Shown: in pieces, positions 1 to 9,519 of the stretch
How the letters are laid out: each line of letters starts with the position of its first letter
Position numbering within the stretch: position 1 is the stretch's first letter
NCBI RefSeq assembly: GCF_900099805.1
Contig: NZ_FNDR01000001.1
Location: 434,001 to 498,000, forward strand
Direction of reading: 5' to 3'
DNA: 64,000 nucleotides
Source of the DNA: Variovorax sp. OV700
GTDB taxonomy: Bacteria; Pseudomonadota; Gammaproteobacteria; Burkholderiales; Burkholderiaceae_C
The notes under the pieces: model-generated
Told to the model about the DNA's origin: nothing
Seen by the model: the letters and a program-made list of their open reading frames with translations, nothing else
Databases searched by the model: none
Program-made: the position numbers and the translations under genes

Positions 1-2446
<2,446 letters not shown>

Positions 2447-2464
2447 GGTGGTGTTCCTGCACTC

Positions 2465-2493
2465 AAAATAGGACTGTTCGGGCGCGATTCAAG
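2465..2493 (-). promoter_or_regulatory. Candidate sigma32 (heat-shock) promoter of clpB
   Basis: Read on the minus strand, CTTGAA (2493-2488) is followed after about 15 bases by TCCTATTTT (2473-2465). This resembles the sigma32 consensus CTTGAAA-N13/15-CCCCATNT and sits about 20 bases before the clpB ATG. A 7-bp inverted repeat (GTGCCCG/CGGGCAC, 2494-2513) abuts the -35. clpB is a known sigma32 target in other bacteria; the site here is inferred from sequence alone. Confidence 0.5.
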
Positions 2494-2556
2494 GTGCCCG
2501 GCGCTTCGGGCACGTCTATTGCACTGTGCCTCGTCATCTTTCGAATGGAGTCGATC

Positions 2557-3549
2557 ATGGTTTTTTCAATGCAGCGCGCCCATCCGGTTCGCCGGGCGCT
2601 CGGCGTCGGCCTCTTTGTAGCGGCCATGGGCCTCGCGGGTCTTGCGCAGGCGCAAGGCACGCCCATCCGCCTGCTGGTCGGATTTCCGGCCGGTGCCGGC
2701 TCGGACGCCATTGCACGCACACTCGGCGAAAAACTCAAGGACGTGCTGGGCGTGCCGGTGGTGGTCGAGAACCGCGCCGGCGCTGGCGGGCAGATCGCGG
2801 CGCAGGCGCTCAAGGCGGCGCCGGCCGACGGGCACACGCTGTTCCTCTCCCACGACCACTCGATTTCCATCCTGCCGCAGGTGGTGAAGAACCCGGGCTT
2901 CAACCCCGCGACCGACTTCGTGCCCGTGGCCGGATTCGCCACCTTTGCCAATGTGCTGGCCGTCTCGGGCGGCACGCCGGCCAAGAGCATCGACGAGTAC
3001 GTGAAGTGGGTTCGCACCCAGCGCGGCAGCAAGGAAACCATCGGCATCCCGGCGCCGGCCTCGATTCCCGAGTTCCTGGTGAAGATGATCTCGGAAAAAT
3101 ACAAGATCGACGTGCAACCCGCACCCTACCGCGGCAGCGCGCCGATGACGGCGGACATGCTGGGGAACCAGATCACCGCGGGTATCGCCTCGGTGCCCGA
3201 CTTCATCGAGAACCACAAGGCCGGCAAGGTGCGCATCGTGGCCTCGATCGGCGCCAAGCGCCAGGCCGTACTGCCGAACGTGCCGACCTTCACCGAACTG
3301 GGCTTCTCAAATCTTGAAGACCTGCCCTACTACGGCATCTTCGCGCCGGTGGGCACACCGCAGCCGATCATCGACAAGTACGGCGATGCGCTGCAGAAGG
3401 TGCTGGCGATGCCCGACGTGAAGCAGAAGCTGACCACGATGGGCCTCACCGTGGCGTACGAGCCGCAAGGCCAGTTCGCGGGCCGCGTGCGCAGCTATAC
3501 GCAGACTTGGGAGCGGATCATTCAGTCGAGCGGGTTCAAGCCGCTGTAG
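2557..3549 (+). CDS. Bug/TctC-family periplasmic solute-binding receptor
   Basis: Tripartite tricarboxylate transporter (TTT) receptors of the Bug family bind carboxylates or similar small solutes in the periplasm. The family is greatly expanded in Burkholderiales. The mature part begins near PIRLLVGFPAGAGSDAIART, with the family's GGQI region and a typical C-terminal domain. I start at 2557 because GGAG lies 6 bases upstream. The resulting 330-residue protein has a classic signal peptide (basic start, hydrophobic stretch, AQA cleavage site). Earlier in-frame starts at 2494 and 2545 would spoil the signal peptide. No TctA/TctB membrane genes are adjacent, so the ligand and partner are unknown; orphan Bug receptors are common. 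Confidence 0.88.
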   Translation: MVFSMQRAHPVRRALGVGLFVAAMGLAGLAQAQGTPIRLLVGFPAGAGSDAIARTLGEKLKDVLGVPVVVENRAGAGGQIAAQALKAAPADGHTLFLSHDHSISILPQVVKNPGFNPATDFVPVAGFATFANVLAVSGGTPAKSIDEYVKWVRTQRGSKETIGIPAPASIPEFLVKMISEKYKIDVQPAPYRGSAPMTADMLGNQITAGIASVPDFIENHKAGKVRIVASIGAKRQAVLPNVPTFTELGFSNLEDLPYYGIFAPVGTPQPIIDKYGDALQKVLAMPDVKQKLTTMGLTVAYEPQGQFAGRVRSYTQTWERIIQSSGFKPL

Positions 3550-3797
3550 CTGTTCACAGGCAGGGGCGCCGCTGTGACCCGAATCCTCCCAGCGCGCCGG
3601 CCCTGCCACAGACGTCGCGGCAGTGGCACGCCCTTGCACGAAGTCCACACAACGAGTTTCGTTGGAGCAAGTACCGGAGATAGCACGCGCTTCGGATGGC
3701 TCACGCGCCCGCCGGAGATCTGCATTCTTTCACGGTTCGTTTACCGCAGTCGGGGAGGCACTGCGGCTTTGACTATTCCGGCCAACCACAATGGGTC
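3550..3797. other. Intergenic region upstream of the effector/immunity locus
   Basis: About 250 bases between the Bug receptor and the first cassette. I see no convincing gene, no clear sigma70 promoter and no T-tailed terminator. A small CAACGA/TCGTTG repeat (3650-3664) is too short to interpret. The promoter of the following locus presumably lies here. Confidence 0.4.
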
Positions 3798-3947
3798 ATG
3801 GCCAACCTCAGCCCCCAACTGCAAGCGGCGCTGGCTCAGTTCGCAGCCCAGCCCGGCGTGACTCACACGCAGAAGGCGCGACTGCGCGCCGCCGTCGCCA
3901 GCAATGCCCAATTGCTGGAACAACTGAACGAGGCCGCATCCCGATGA
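3798..3947 (+). CDS. 49-residue orphan copy of the effector N-terminus (copy 1)
   Basis: Encodes 49 residues starting MANLSPQLQAALAQFAAQPG and ending EAASR. It aligns with the first ~47 residues of the 559-residue protein at 5514 (shared LAQFAAQPGVT, LRAAVAS, LLE.LN) and with the twin at 4655. The stop codon overlaps the next start as ATGA, so it is probably translationally coupled to the lipoprotein gene. The start is chosen by homology with copies 2 and 3; an upstream in-frame extension to 3696 has no counterpart in them. It has no catalytic region. It could be a decaying remnant, a translation leader for the immunity gene, or a small functional domain. Confidence 0.65.
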   Translation: MANLSPQLQAALAQFAAQPGVTHTQKARLRAAVASNAQLLEQLNEAASR

Positions 3948-4651
3948 TTGCCCGCAAGCTCATATTGCCGATGCTTGCAACCCTGGCTTTGAGCGCCTGC
4001 GCTCACGCCCCCGCGCCTCACTCCAAGGAGACCATGCCGATGAATGCATCTGCGAAAGCCTACCGTCCCCACACGCTGGATGAGCACCCCGACCTCACGC
4101 CGGAAGAAATGGGACGGCGAATGCTCAAGCTGATCGACAGCCTCACATCCTTCGACGAGTTGTCGTTGGAGCGGGTGCGGAAGGTCACGCGGCTGCCTCT
4201 GTACGAAATGCCATCACGGACATCGCACGCTTTCGGAATGCATTTGCCAGCGTCGGATTGGTACTACGTCTTCTCCTACTATGACCATCCTCAGTTGTCA
4301 GAGTCGACGAACATTACGTATGAGTTCCTCGGCAAAAGCGAAACTGCCGACATGGGCCCAGTCTGCGCCATTGACTACGGCGCCTATGTGACGGCACTAA
4401 AGAGCATGGGCTTCCGGGAACGGGAGGACTTGGCGCGATACGACGCCTTACATCCCTATCCACGCCGCGACGAGCAAACGGGGCAATTGGAGCCCTCCCC
4501 CCCTGAATTCCGGCGCTTGCCCGTTTATTTTTTTACGCGCAACAACGTTGCGGTGCAGGTCATCCCCCGACGCGAAGCAGACGTTCCTGACGAAAAGCTG
4601 CGTCACGCGTGCGTGGAGTCCATCACCGCCATGCGCTTCGGAAAGAGGTAA
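3944..4651 (+). CDS. Putative immunity lipoprotein, copy 1
   Basis: A 235-residue predicted lipoprotein. The signal peptide MIARKLILPMLATLALSAC ends in a lipobox (LSAC, Cys19), which indicates periplasmic membrane anchoring. The mature domain (SDWYYVFSYYD, DMGPVCAIDYGAY, VPDEKLRHAC) is a family I cannot name. The start at 3944 gives the clean signal peptide and a 4-base overlap with the preceding short ORF; the in-frame ATG at 3791 would bury the signal. It lies upstream of a metallopeptidase-like effector and is duplicated, as expected of periplasmic immunity proteins. That role is inferred. Codon use is more A/T-rich than in flanking genes. Confidence 0.7.
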   Translation: MIARKLILPMLATLALSACAHAPAPHSKETMPMNASAKAYRPHTLDEHPDLTPEEMGRRMLKLIDSLTSFDELSLERVRKVTRLPLYEMPSRTSHAFGMHLPASDWYYVFSYYDHPQLSESTNITYEFLGKSETADMGPVCAIDYGAYVTALKSMGFREREDLARYDALHPYPRRDEQTGQLEPSPPEFRRLPVYFFTRNNVAVQVIPRREADVPDEKLRHACVESITAMRFGKR

Positions 4652-4654
4652 GCC

Positions 4655-4804
4655 ATGCCCATCTTCAATCCTCAACTGGATATAGCCCTCTCCCAATTCG
4701 CAGCCCAGCCCGGTGTTACTCCCGCGCAGGAGTCGCAACTGCGTGCCGCCGTCGCGAGCGATGCCCGGTTGCTGGAGCAATGGAACCAGGACGCCTCCCG
4801 ATGA
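4655..4804 (+). CDS. 49-residue orphan copy of the effector N-terminus (copy 2)
   Basis: Encodes 49 residues, MPIFNPQLDIALSQFAAQPG to NQDASR, the same length as copy 1. It is closer than copy 1 to the start of the full effector (NPQL.IALAQFAAQPGVTP.QE.QLRAAVASDA.LLE..NQDA). Its TGA overlaps the ATG of the second lipoprotein. That both fragments stop at the same point shows the fragment-immunity junction formed before the unit was duplicated, or is maintained by selection. Confidence 0.65.
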   Translation: MPIFNPQLDIALSQFAAQPGVTPAQESQLRAAVASDARLLEQWNQDASR

Positions 4805-5513
4805 TTACCCGCAAGCTCATATTGCCGATGCTTGCAACGCTGGCTTTGAGCGCCTGCGCTCACGCCCCCGCGCCTCACTCCAAGGAGACCATGCCAATGA
4901 ACGCATCTGCGAAAGCCTACCGTCCCCACACCTTGGATGAGCACCCTGACCTCACGCCGGAAGAAATGGGACGACGAATGCTCAAGCTGATCGACAGTCT
5001 CACATCCTTCAACGAGTTGTCGTTGAAGCGGGTGCGGGAGGTGACGCGGCTGCCTCTGTACGACATTCCTGAGGCGACTTCACACGGGTTTGGCATGCAC
5101 TTGCCGGCATCGGATTGGTACTACGTCCTCTCGTACTATGACGATCCCCAATTACCAGAGTCGAAGAACGTTAGCTATCGATTCCACAACAAAATCGAAT
5201 TGGTCGATATGGGCCCAGTTTGCGCCGTGGATTACGGCGCCTATGTGACGGCACTGAAGACCATGGGCTTCCGGGAACGGGAGGACTTGGCGCGATACGA
5301 CGCCCTACATCCCTATCCGCGCCGCAACGAACAGACAGGACTGTTAGAGCCCTCCCCCCCTCAATTCCGGCGCTTGCTTGATTATTTTTTTACGCGCAAC
5401 GACGTTGTGGTGCAGATCATCCCCCGACGCGAAGGTGACGTTCCTGACGAAAAGCTGCGACACGCGTGCGTAGAGAGGATTGATGTCCGCCGCTTCGGCA
5501 AAGGATCAAGGCC
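4655..5513 (+). repeat. Tandem cassette unit 2 (effector 5' fragment + immunity-like lipoprotein)
   Basis: Second copy of the unit at 3798-4654, beginning 3 bases after the first lipoprotein's stop codon. It runs up to the start codon of the full-length effector gene at 5514, so the locus reads as [effector 5' end-immunity] twice, then the complete effector. Confidence 0.85.
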
Positions 5514-5517
5514 ATGA
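4801..5517 (+). CDS. Putative immunity lipoprotein, copy 2
   Basis: A 238-residue paralogue of the lipoprotein at 3944 with a nearly identical signal peptide and lipobox (LSAC, Cys19). The N-terminal ~85 and C-terminal ~90 residues are strongly conserved with copy 1. Differences cluster around residues 88-136, for example PEATSHGF versus PSRTSHAF and the stretch after YYDDP. The stop overlaps the effector start at 5514 as ATGA, so lipoprotein and effector are coupled. The function as immunity protein is inferred from position, predicted location and duplication. Confidence 0.72.
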   Translation: MITRKLILPMLATLALSACAHAPAPHSKETMPMNASAKAYRPHTLDEHPDLTPEEMGRRMLKLIDSLTSFNELSLKRVREVTRLPLYDIPEATSHGFGMHLPASDWYYVLSYYDDPQLPESKNVSYRFHNKIELVDMGPVCAVDYGAYVTALKTMGFREREDLARYDALHPYPRRNEQTGLLEPSPPQFRRLLDYFFTRNDVVVQIIPRREGDVPDEKLRHACVERIDVRRFGKGSRP

Positions 5518-7193
5518 CCGAACTTAATCCCCAGCTGAAGATAGCCCTCGCTCAATTCGCCGCCCAACCCGGTGTCACTCCGGTGCAGGAGGCGCAACTG
5601 CGTGCCGCCGTCGCAAGCGATGCCCTGTTGCTGGAACGGCTGAACCAAGACGCTGCTGACAGCCACCTCAAGGGCTTCGCGTTATCACACGGCGGCTTTG
5701 GATCGAATCTGGCGGGCACCTACGAGAAGTCGTCCGGCACCATCACCTTGCCGGTCGGCAGTTTCGCTCCTGCCGGCACCGCCGCCAGTGCAGACTTGAG
5801 CGCAACGCTGCGTCTGCAGGACATGTCCTTGCGCTTTGCGCACAGCGACTACGACGACCCTGTCAATACGCTCTGCCGTCCGATCACGCAGGAGATGGTG
5901 AATAACCTACAGTCAACCATCAATGGTTCGCCAGCACTGGCGCGGGAGATGAAGAAGGCGGTCACATCGCCGGGGCCTGGGCTAGAGGCGCCCTTGCAGC
6001 ACTTTGCACCGCTCAGTGGCACAGTGGCCGGTGGCACTTACAACGGCAATATCAAGACCATGAGTCTGCCTCCGACAAGTCTCTCGACCCGATTCGATTC
6101 GGTGGACATGACCTTTGTGCTGGGCCACGAAGTCCAGCATGCCTTCAACCATGCCGCCATGACTGCGGCCAGTCAATCCTTCAACACTGAGACCCGGCAG
6201 ATCGCCCAGGGCAACACTCTTGCGCACGACTACACCGGAGCCATTGGCAAGCTGACCCAAGCTTCGCGCGAGGATGAGGCCAGCGCGCAGATTGCGGGAT
6301 GGAATGCGCTGCTGAGTCAGCAGCAGAAGACAAAACCCGCCGCAGGGCTCGGTAGCATGTTGGGAACTGGAAACTCCAGGGTCGAAGATTTCGTCGAACG
6401 CGGGGCAGCACCCAACTCCGCCCAACCCCGCCCCGGCCTGACCTTCAACTCCGACGCCACCCTGTCGCAGACCCCCGCCAACATTGCCGCGGCGGGGCAG
6501 TATTACTTCGACAAGCCGCCCAGGGGGACGCCCGGCGTACCGGAGAATCAAACGACCGGCATCGGCTTTCACGGCGACTCCGACTACCGCAACTACTACG
6601 GCGCCCATGCGGTGGGGCGCGCCATCGATATGGAGCGCTCCTACGCCCAGCCCATCAACGGCCATGCGCCGAATATGCAGGTCGATATGTCTCGCCTGGG
6701 CCTGCGCGAAGACTTGATGGAGCGGAACGGCATCACGATCGGAAAAAACCCCGAAACCCCGCAGCCCTACAACGACACCAGCCAGTTGCCGCCGGCACCG
6801 CATCGTTTCGATCACACCAACACGCCGGCTGGCATGCCCAATAGCCATCAGCATGTGCCGGTGGTTCCCGGCGCAACGGGATCGCCTGGGGCAAAAGCCG
6901 GCGATCCGCGCGATCCGGAGTCTGTTCAGCCTTCCGGCACACCCCAGGCGCAGCCGGAACTCTCGCCCACAGCCGACTTCTCCGCCTATCTCGACCGCAT
7001 GCTTGCCGCCGCGCAGTCGGGCGACGACGCTTCCTTCCGCAAGATGACCCAGACCTTGGCCGATCTACCACCCGGACGCGAGCTGCGCGCCGAAGCCGTT
7101 GCCGCCGTAGACCAACAGGAGCAATTGGCCGCACAGCATCAAGCCCAACTGCAGCAAGCAGCGCAGGTCAGTGGCCCGGTCATGCGCATGTAA
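5514..7193 (+). CDS. Putative metallopeptidase-like antibacterial effector (HEXXH)
   Basis: 559 residues with no signal peptide. The first ~47 residues are the module also found as two orphan fragments upstream. Residues about 1-85 and 130-190 look like two diverged copies of one module (short helical part, HLKGF or LQHF, AGTY or GGTY, then TITLP or TMSLP). A zinc-peptidase motif HEVQH lies at 205-209 after MTFVLG. A likely third ligand Glu sits in SREDEASAQ (253/255). The middle (about 290-450) is rich in Gly, Pro and Tyr. The last ~70 residues are helical with a Gln-rich tail. Lipoprotein immunity partners and a Gln-rich C-terminus recall effectors of bacteria-killing type IV secretion systems (XVIPCD proteins). 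I do not see the canonical XVIPCD motifs clearly, and no secretion genes are present here. Confidence 0.65.
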   Translation: MTELNPQLKIALAQFAAQPGVTPVQEAQLRAAVASDALLLERLNQDAADSHLKGFALSHGGFGSNLAGTYEKSSGTITLPVGSFAPAGTAASADLSATLRLQDMSLRFAHSDYDDPVNTLCRPITQEMVNNLQSTINGSPALAREMKKAVTSPGPGLEAPLQHFAPLSGTVAGGTYNGNIKTMSLPPTSLSTRFDSVDMTFVLGHEVQHAFNHAAMTAASQSFNTETRQIAQGNTLAHDYTGAIGKLTQASREDEASAQIAGWNALLSQQQKTKPAAGLGSMLGTGNSRVEDFVERGAAPNSAQPRPGLTFNSDATLSQTPANIAAAGQYYFDKPPRGTPGVPENQTTGIGFHGDSDYRNYYGAHAVGRAIDMERSYAQPINGHAPNMQVDMSRLGLREDLMERNGITIGKNPETPQPYNDTSQLPPAPHRFDHTNTPAGMPNSHQHVPVVPGATGSPGAKAGDPRDPESVQPSGTPQAQPELSPTADFSAYLDRMLAAAQSGDDASFRKMTQTLADLPPGRELRAEAVAAVDQQEQLAAQHQAQLQQAAQVSGPVMRM

Positions 7194-7247
7194 CACCCAG
7201 TAGATCGCCATTGAACGGATCGGGAACGGGAGCGAAAAAGGGAAGAA

Positions 7248-7790
7248 ATGAACGAAGAAAAAAGCATGGTTTTGGTCAGCAAGATTGCGGCACTTGTCGA
7301 GCAATTCGACCGTCGCTGCGAGCTCGCCAGCGGACAGTTGCGCCACCTCGCGCAACAGATGCCGGGTGTTGTGCGGCAGTCGGCCGACGAGCACTTTCGT
7401 CGCATTCCCGACGAGGTGATGGGTGGCGTCCGATCAGGAATCGAGCGGCCAGTAGCCGCCTATGAACAGCGCTTGCGCGAGGCGGGCGAGCGGTTGCAGC
7501 AAGCGTCGAAAGCGCTCACCTCACAACTGCAGCGCGCTGAAACGCTGCACAGGCAATTGATCTGGAAAGTTGCCGGCATCACGCTGGGCAGCCTCGCACT
7601 TCTTCTGGCTGGCGGAGGCTGGTTATCCTGGCACTACTACGAGGAGATTCGTAAAAGTCAGGTGTCCGCCGATCTACTGAAGGCTTACAACCAAGCAGAT
7701 GTCACACTGTGCGATGGACGCCTGTGCGCCAAAGTGGGCAAGAAGGACCGGCAGCGCTTTGGCGAATATGTTCTGGTCGAGTCCCGGTGA
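7248..7790 (+). CDS. Membrane protein with helical N-terminus, downstream of the effector
   Basis: 180 residues: a mostly helical, charged N-terminal half with coiled-coil character (about 65-105), one membrane segment at about 105-129 (WKVAGITLGSLALLLAGGGW), and a short C-terminal domain with two Cys (CDGRLCAKVGKK). The start at 7248 has GGGAAG just upstream. It follows the effector by 54 bases on the same strand and shares its unusual base composition. The layout recalls proteins labelled 'relaxation protein' found near similar effectors in Xanthomonadaceae; this is from memory, and function is unknown. It could be an accessory, adaptor or mobilisation remnant. Confidence 0.6.
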   Translation: MNEEKSMVLVSKIAALVEQFDRRCELASGQLRHLAQQMPGVVRQSADEHFRRIPDEVMGGVRSGIERPVAAYEQRLREAGERLQQASKALTSQLQRAETLHRQLIWKVAGITLGSLALLLAGGGWLSWHYYEEIRKSQVSADLLKAYNQADVTLCDGRLCAKVGKKDRQRFGEYVLVESR

Positions 7791-7892
7791 ATCGGGCCTG
7801 CCAGGAGAGGGGAGACACGTGCCCTGATACGGGGCGGGGCCAGCGGACAGGGTGGTGTCGGTCGTTGCCGGTCACCCGAGGCCCGCCACGAT

Positions 7893-8369
7893 TCACGCAT
7901 TGCCGACGTCAATGCCCCAGCGTGCGAGCGCCGCATCGTCGCTGACCCGCGCATCCACCCATCGTGCGCCTTCAGGCGTCTGTTCTTTTTTCCAGAACGG
8001 CGCCTGCGTCTTCAGGTAGTCCATCAGGAACTCGCAGGCCTCGAAGCTCTGGCCGCGATGGGCCGAGACTACCGCCACCATCATGATCTGGTCGAGCGGC
8101 TGCAGCAGGCCCACGCGGTGGATCACGCGTGCGCCCAGGATGTCGAAGCGCCGGTGCGCCTCGTCGATCATGGCTTCGATGGCCTTCTCGGTCATGCCTG
8201 GGTAATGTTCCAGCTCCATCGAGGCGATTGCGCTGCCGTCATTGCGATCCCTCACCGTGCCGACAAAGCTGCAGACCGCGCCCACGCGTTTGTCGCTGGC
8301 ACGCAACGCGGCGACCTCCTGCCCCAGGTCGAAATCGGCTGTCTGGATCGAAACGCGTGCATCGCTCAT
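7893..8369 (-). CDS. moaE: Molybdopterin synthase catalytic subunit MoaE
   Basis: MoaE carries the active site of molybdopterin synthase and transfers sulfur from MoaD thiocarboxylate to precursor Z (cPMP). The 158-residue product from the ATG at 8369 (MSDARVSIQTADFDL) has the family signatures GAVCSFVGTVRD, LEHYPGM, VIHRVGLL, VVSAHRGQSFEACEFLMDYL and a C-terminal APFWKKE. Length matches the usual ~150. The open frame extends upstream to 8441, but 8369 fits the family start. Its partner moaD is 1.1 kb upstream, separated by an oppositely oriented gene. Confidence 0.95.
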   Translation of the reverse strand: MSDARVSIQTADFDLGQEVAALRASDKRVGAVCSFVGTVRDRNDGSAIASMELEHYPGMTEKAIEAMIDEAHRRFDILGARVIHRVGLLQPLDQIMMVAVVSAHRGQSFEACEFLMDYLKTQAPFWKKEQTPEGARWVDARVSDDAALARWGIDVGNA

Positions 8370-8508
8370 GCCGGGATTGTGGCACCGCGCTAGACTTCGG
8401 CAATGCCTTGCCACGCCACGCTCTTCACAGTGCTTTCGCACTTGGAAAGCAGCCGCGCGCGCCAGGGCAGCAAAGCCAAAAAACCAAAGCTCGTCTGACC
8501 GGAGCTGC

Positions 8509-8537
8509 GGTTCCGTCGTCGGATGAGCGACGGAACC
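8509..8537. promoter_or_regulatory. Perfect 10-bp inverted repeat between moaE and the dapA-like gene
   Basis: GGTTCCGTCG (8509-8518) and CGACGGAACC (8528-8537) are perfect inverted arms around a 9-base centre. They lie in the 253-base divergent region between moaE (start 8369) and the GTG at 8623. There is no T-run, so an operator or RNA hairpin is more likely than a terminator. The regulator is unknown. Confidence 0.5.
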
Positions 8538-8622
8538 TGCAAAGGCCTTGGCCCCGATTGGGTTGCGCGCGCATCGAACGACGGTTCTTTTCCATCGGTC
8601 GATTCCCGTAAGGAAGCCTCGC

Positions 8623-9519
8623 GTGCCGCAACCATCTCACCCCTCCTCCCGTCCTGATTTTTCGGGCCTCTGGATTCCTCTTGTCACGCCGTTTCGCGGC
8701 GGCGCCGTCGACCATGCGGCGCTCTCGGCGCTGACACGCCGGCTCGCCGATGACGGCGTGGCCGGTTTCGTGGTCTGCGCCTCCACAGGCGAGGCCGCCG
8801 CGCTCGATGAAGCGGAACAGCTGGCCGCACTCGACACGGTGCAAGCTGCCGCCGACGGGCTGCCGATCATCATGGGCCTGTCGGGGTACCACTTGGGCAA
8901 GACGACGGCCTGGGTACGGCGGCTCGCCGAACTGCCCCTGGCGGGGCTTCAGGTGCCCGCACCGCACTACATCCGACCCTCGCAGGCCGGCCTGCTCGAA
9001 TGGTTCCGCACTATTGCTGACGCCAGCGTCGCGCCTGTGTTGATCTACGACATTCCCTACCGCACCGGCGCGACCATTGCGCGCGAAACGCTGCTGGCGC
9101 TGGCGGAGCACCCGCGCATCCGCGGCATCAAGGACTGCGGCGGCGACATGGCCAAGACGCGCGCGCTGATCGCGGACGGCAGGCTCCAGGTGCTGACCGG
9201 CGAAGACCACCAGATCTTCAGCACGGTGGCCGAAGGCGGCGCGGGTGCCATCGCGGCGAGCGGGCATGTGCAGACGCGGCGTTTCGTGCAGGTGCTGCGC
9301 CTCTTGGCCGAGAACCGGCTTGTGAAAGCGCGCGCCGAATGGCAGCCGCTGCAGCCGTTGATCGAGATGCTGTTCGCCGAACCGAACCCCGGGCCGCTCA
9401 AGGCGCTGCTGGCGTCCGATGGATCGATGAGCGACGAACTGCGCTCGCCGATGACTCGCGCGTCCGACGCGCTGCGCGATCGCCTCGTGGCGCTGAACGC
9501 CCGGCTCAGCCGCCCGTAA
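8623..9519 (+). CDS. DapA/N-acetylneuraminate-lyase family aldolase
   Basis: A 298-residue class I aldolase of the DHDPS/NAL superfamily. The Schiff-base lysine is in RGIKDCGGD. The substrate loop is CASTGEAAAL where DapA has GTTGEAATL. The catalytic Tyr region reads IYDIPYRTG (DapA YNVPGRTG), and NPGPLK replaces NPIPVK. These fit a dihydrodipicolinate-synthase-like enzyme but do not fix the substrate. I start at the GTG at 8623, preceded by AAGGAAG. It runs against the moa genes, its 3' end overlapping moaD by 14 bases. True DapA in this family is usually next to lipoprotein genes, so this may be a paralogue. Confidence 0.8.
   Translation: MPQPSHPSSRPDFSGLWIPLVTPFRGGAVDHAALSALTRRLADDGVAGFVVCASTGEAAALDEAEQLAALDTVQAAADGLPIIMGLSGYHLGKTTAWVRRLAELPLAGLQVPAPHYIRPSQAGLLEWFRTIADASVAPVLIYDIPYRTGATIARETLLALAEHPRIRGIKDCGGDMAKTRALIADGRLQVLTGEDHQIFSTVAEGGAGAIAASGHVQTRRFVQVLRLLAENRLVKARAEWQPLQPLIEMLFAEPNPGPLKALLASDGSMSDELRSPMTRASDALRDRLVALNARLSRP

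Larger units (their letters stand above)
3798..4654 (+). repeat. Tandem cassette unit 1 (effector 5' fragment + immunity-like lipoprotein)
   Basis: This roughly 857-base unit matches the next unit (4655-5513) in gene order, ATGA overlap and sequence. The first about 150 bases of the lipoprotein gene are nearly identical between the units. The leading 49-codon ORF also matches the start of the full gene at 5514. The divergence pattern points to an old duplication followed by local diversification. Confidence 0.85.

Noticed and set aside
3650..3664. CAACGA/TCGTTG inverted repeat before the effector locus as an attachment site
   Set aside because: Only 6-bp arms, no matching repeat at the right border, and no integrase.
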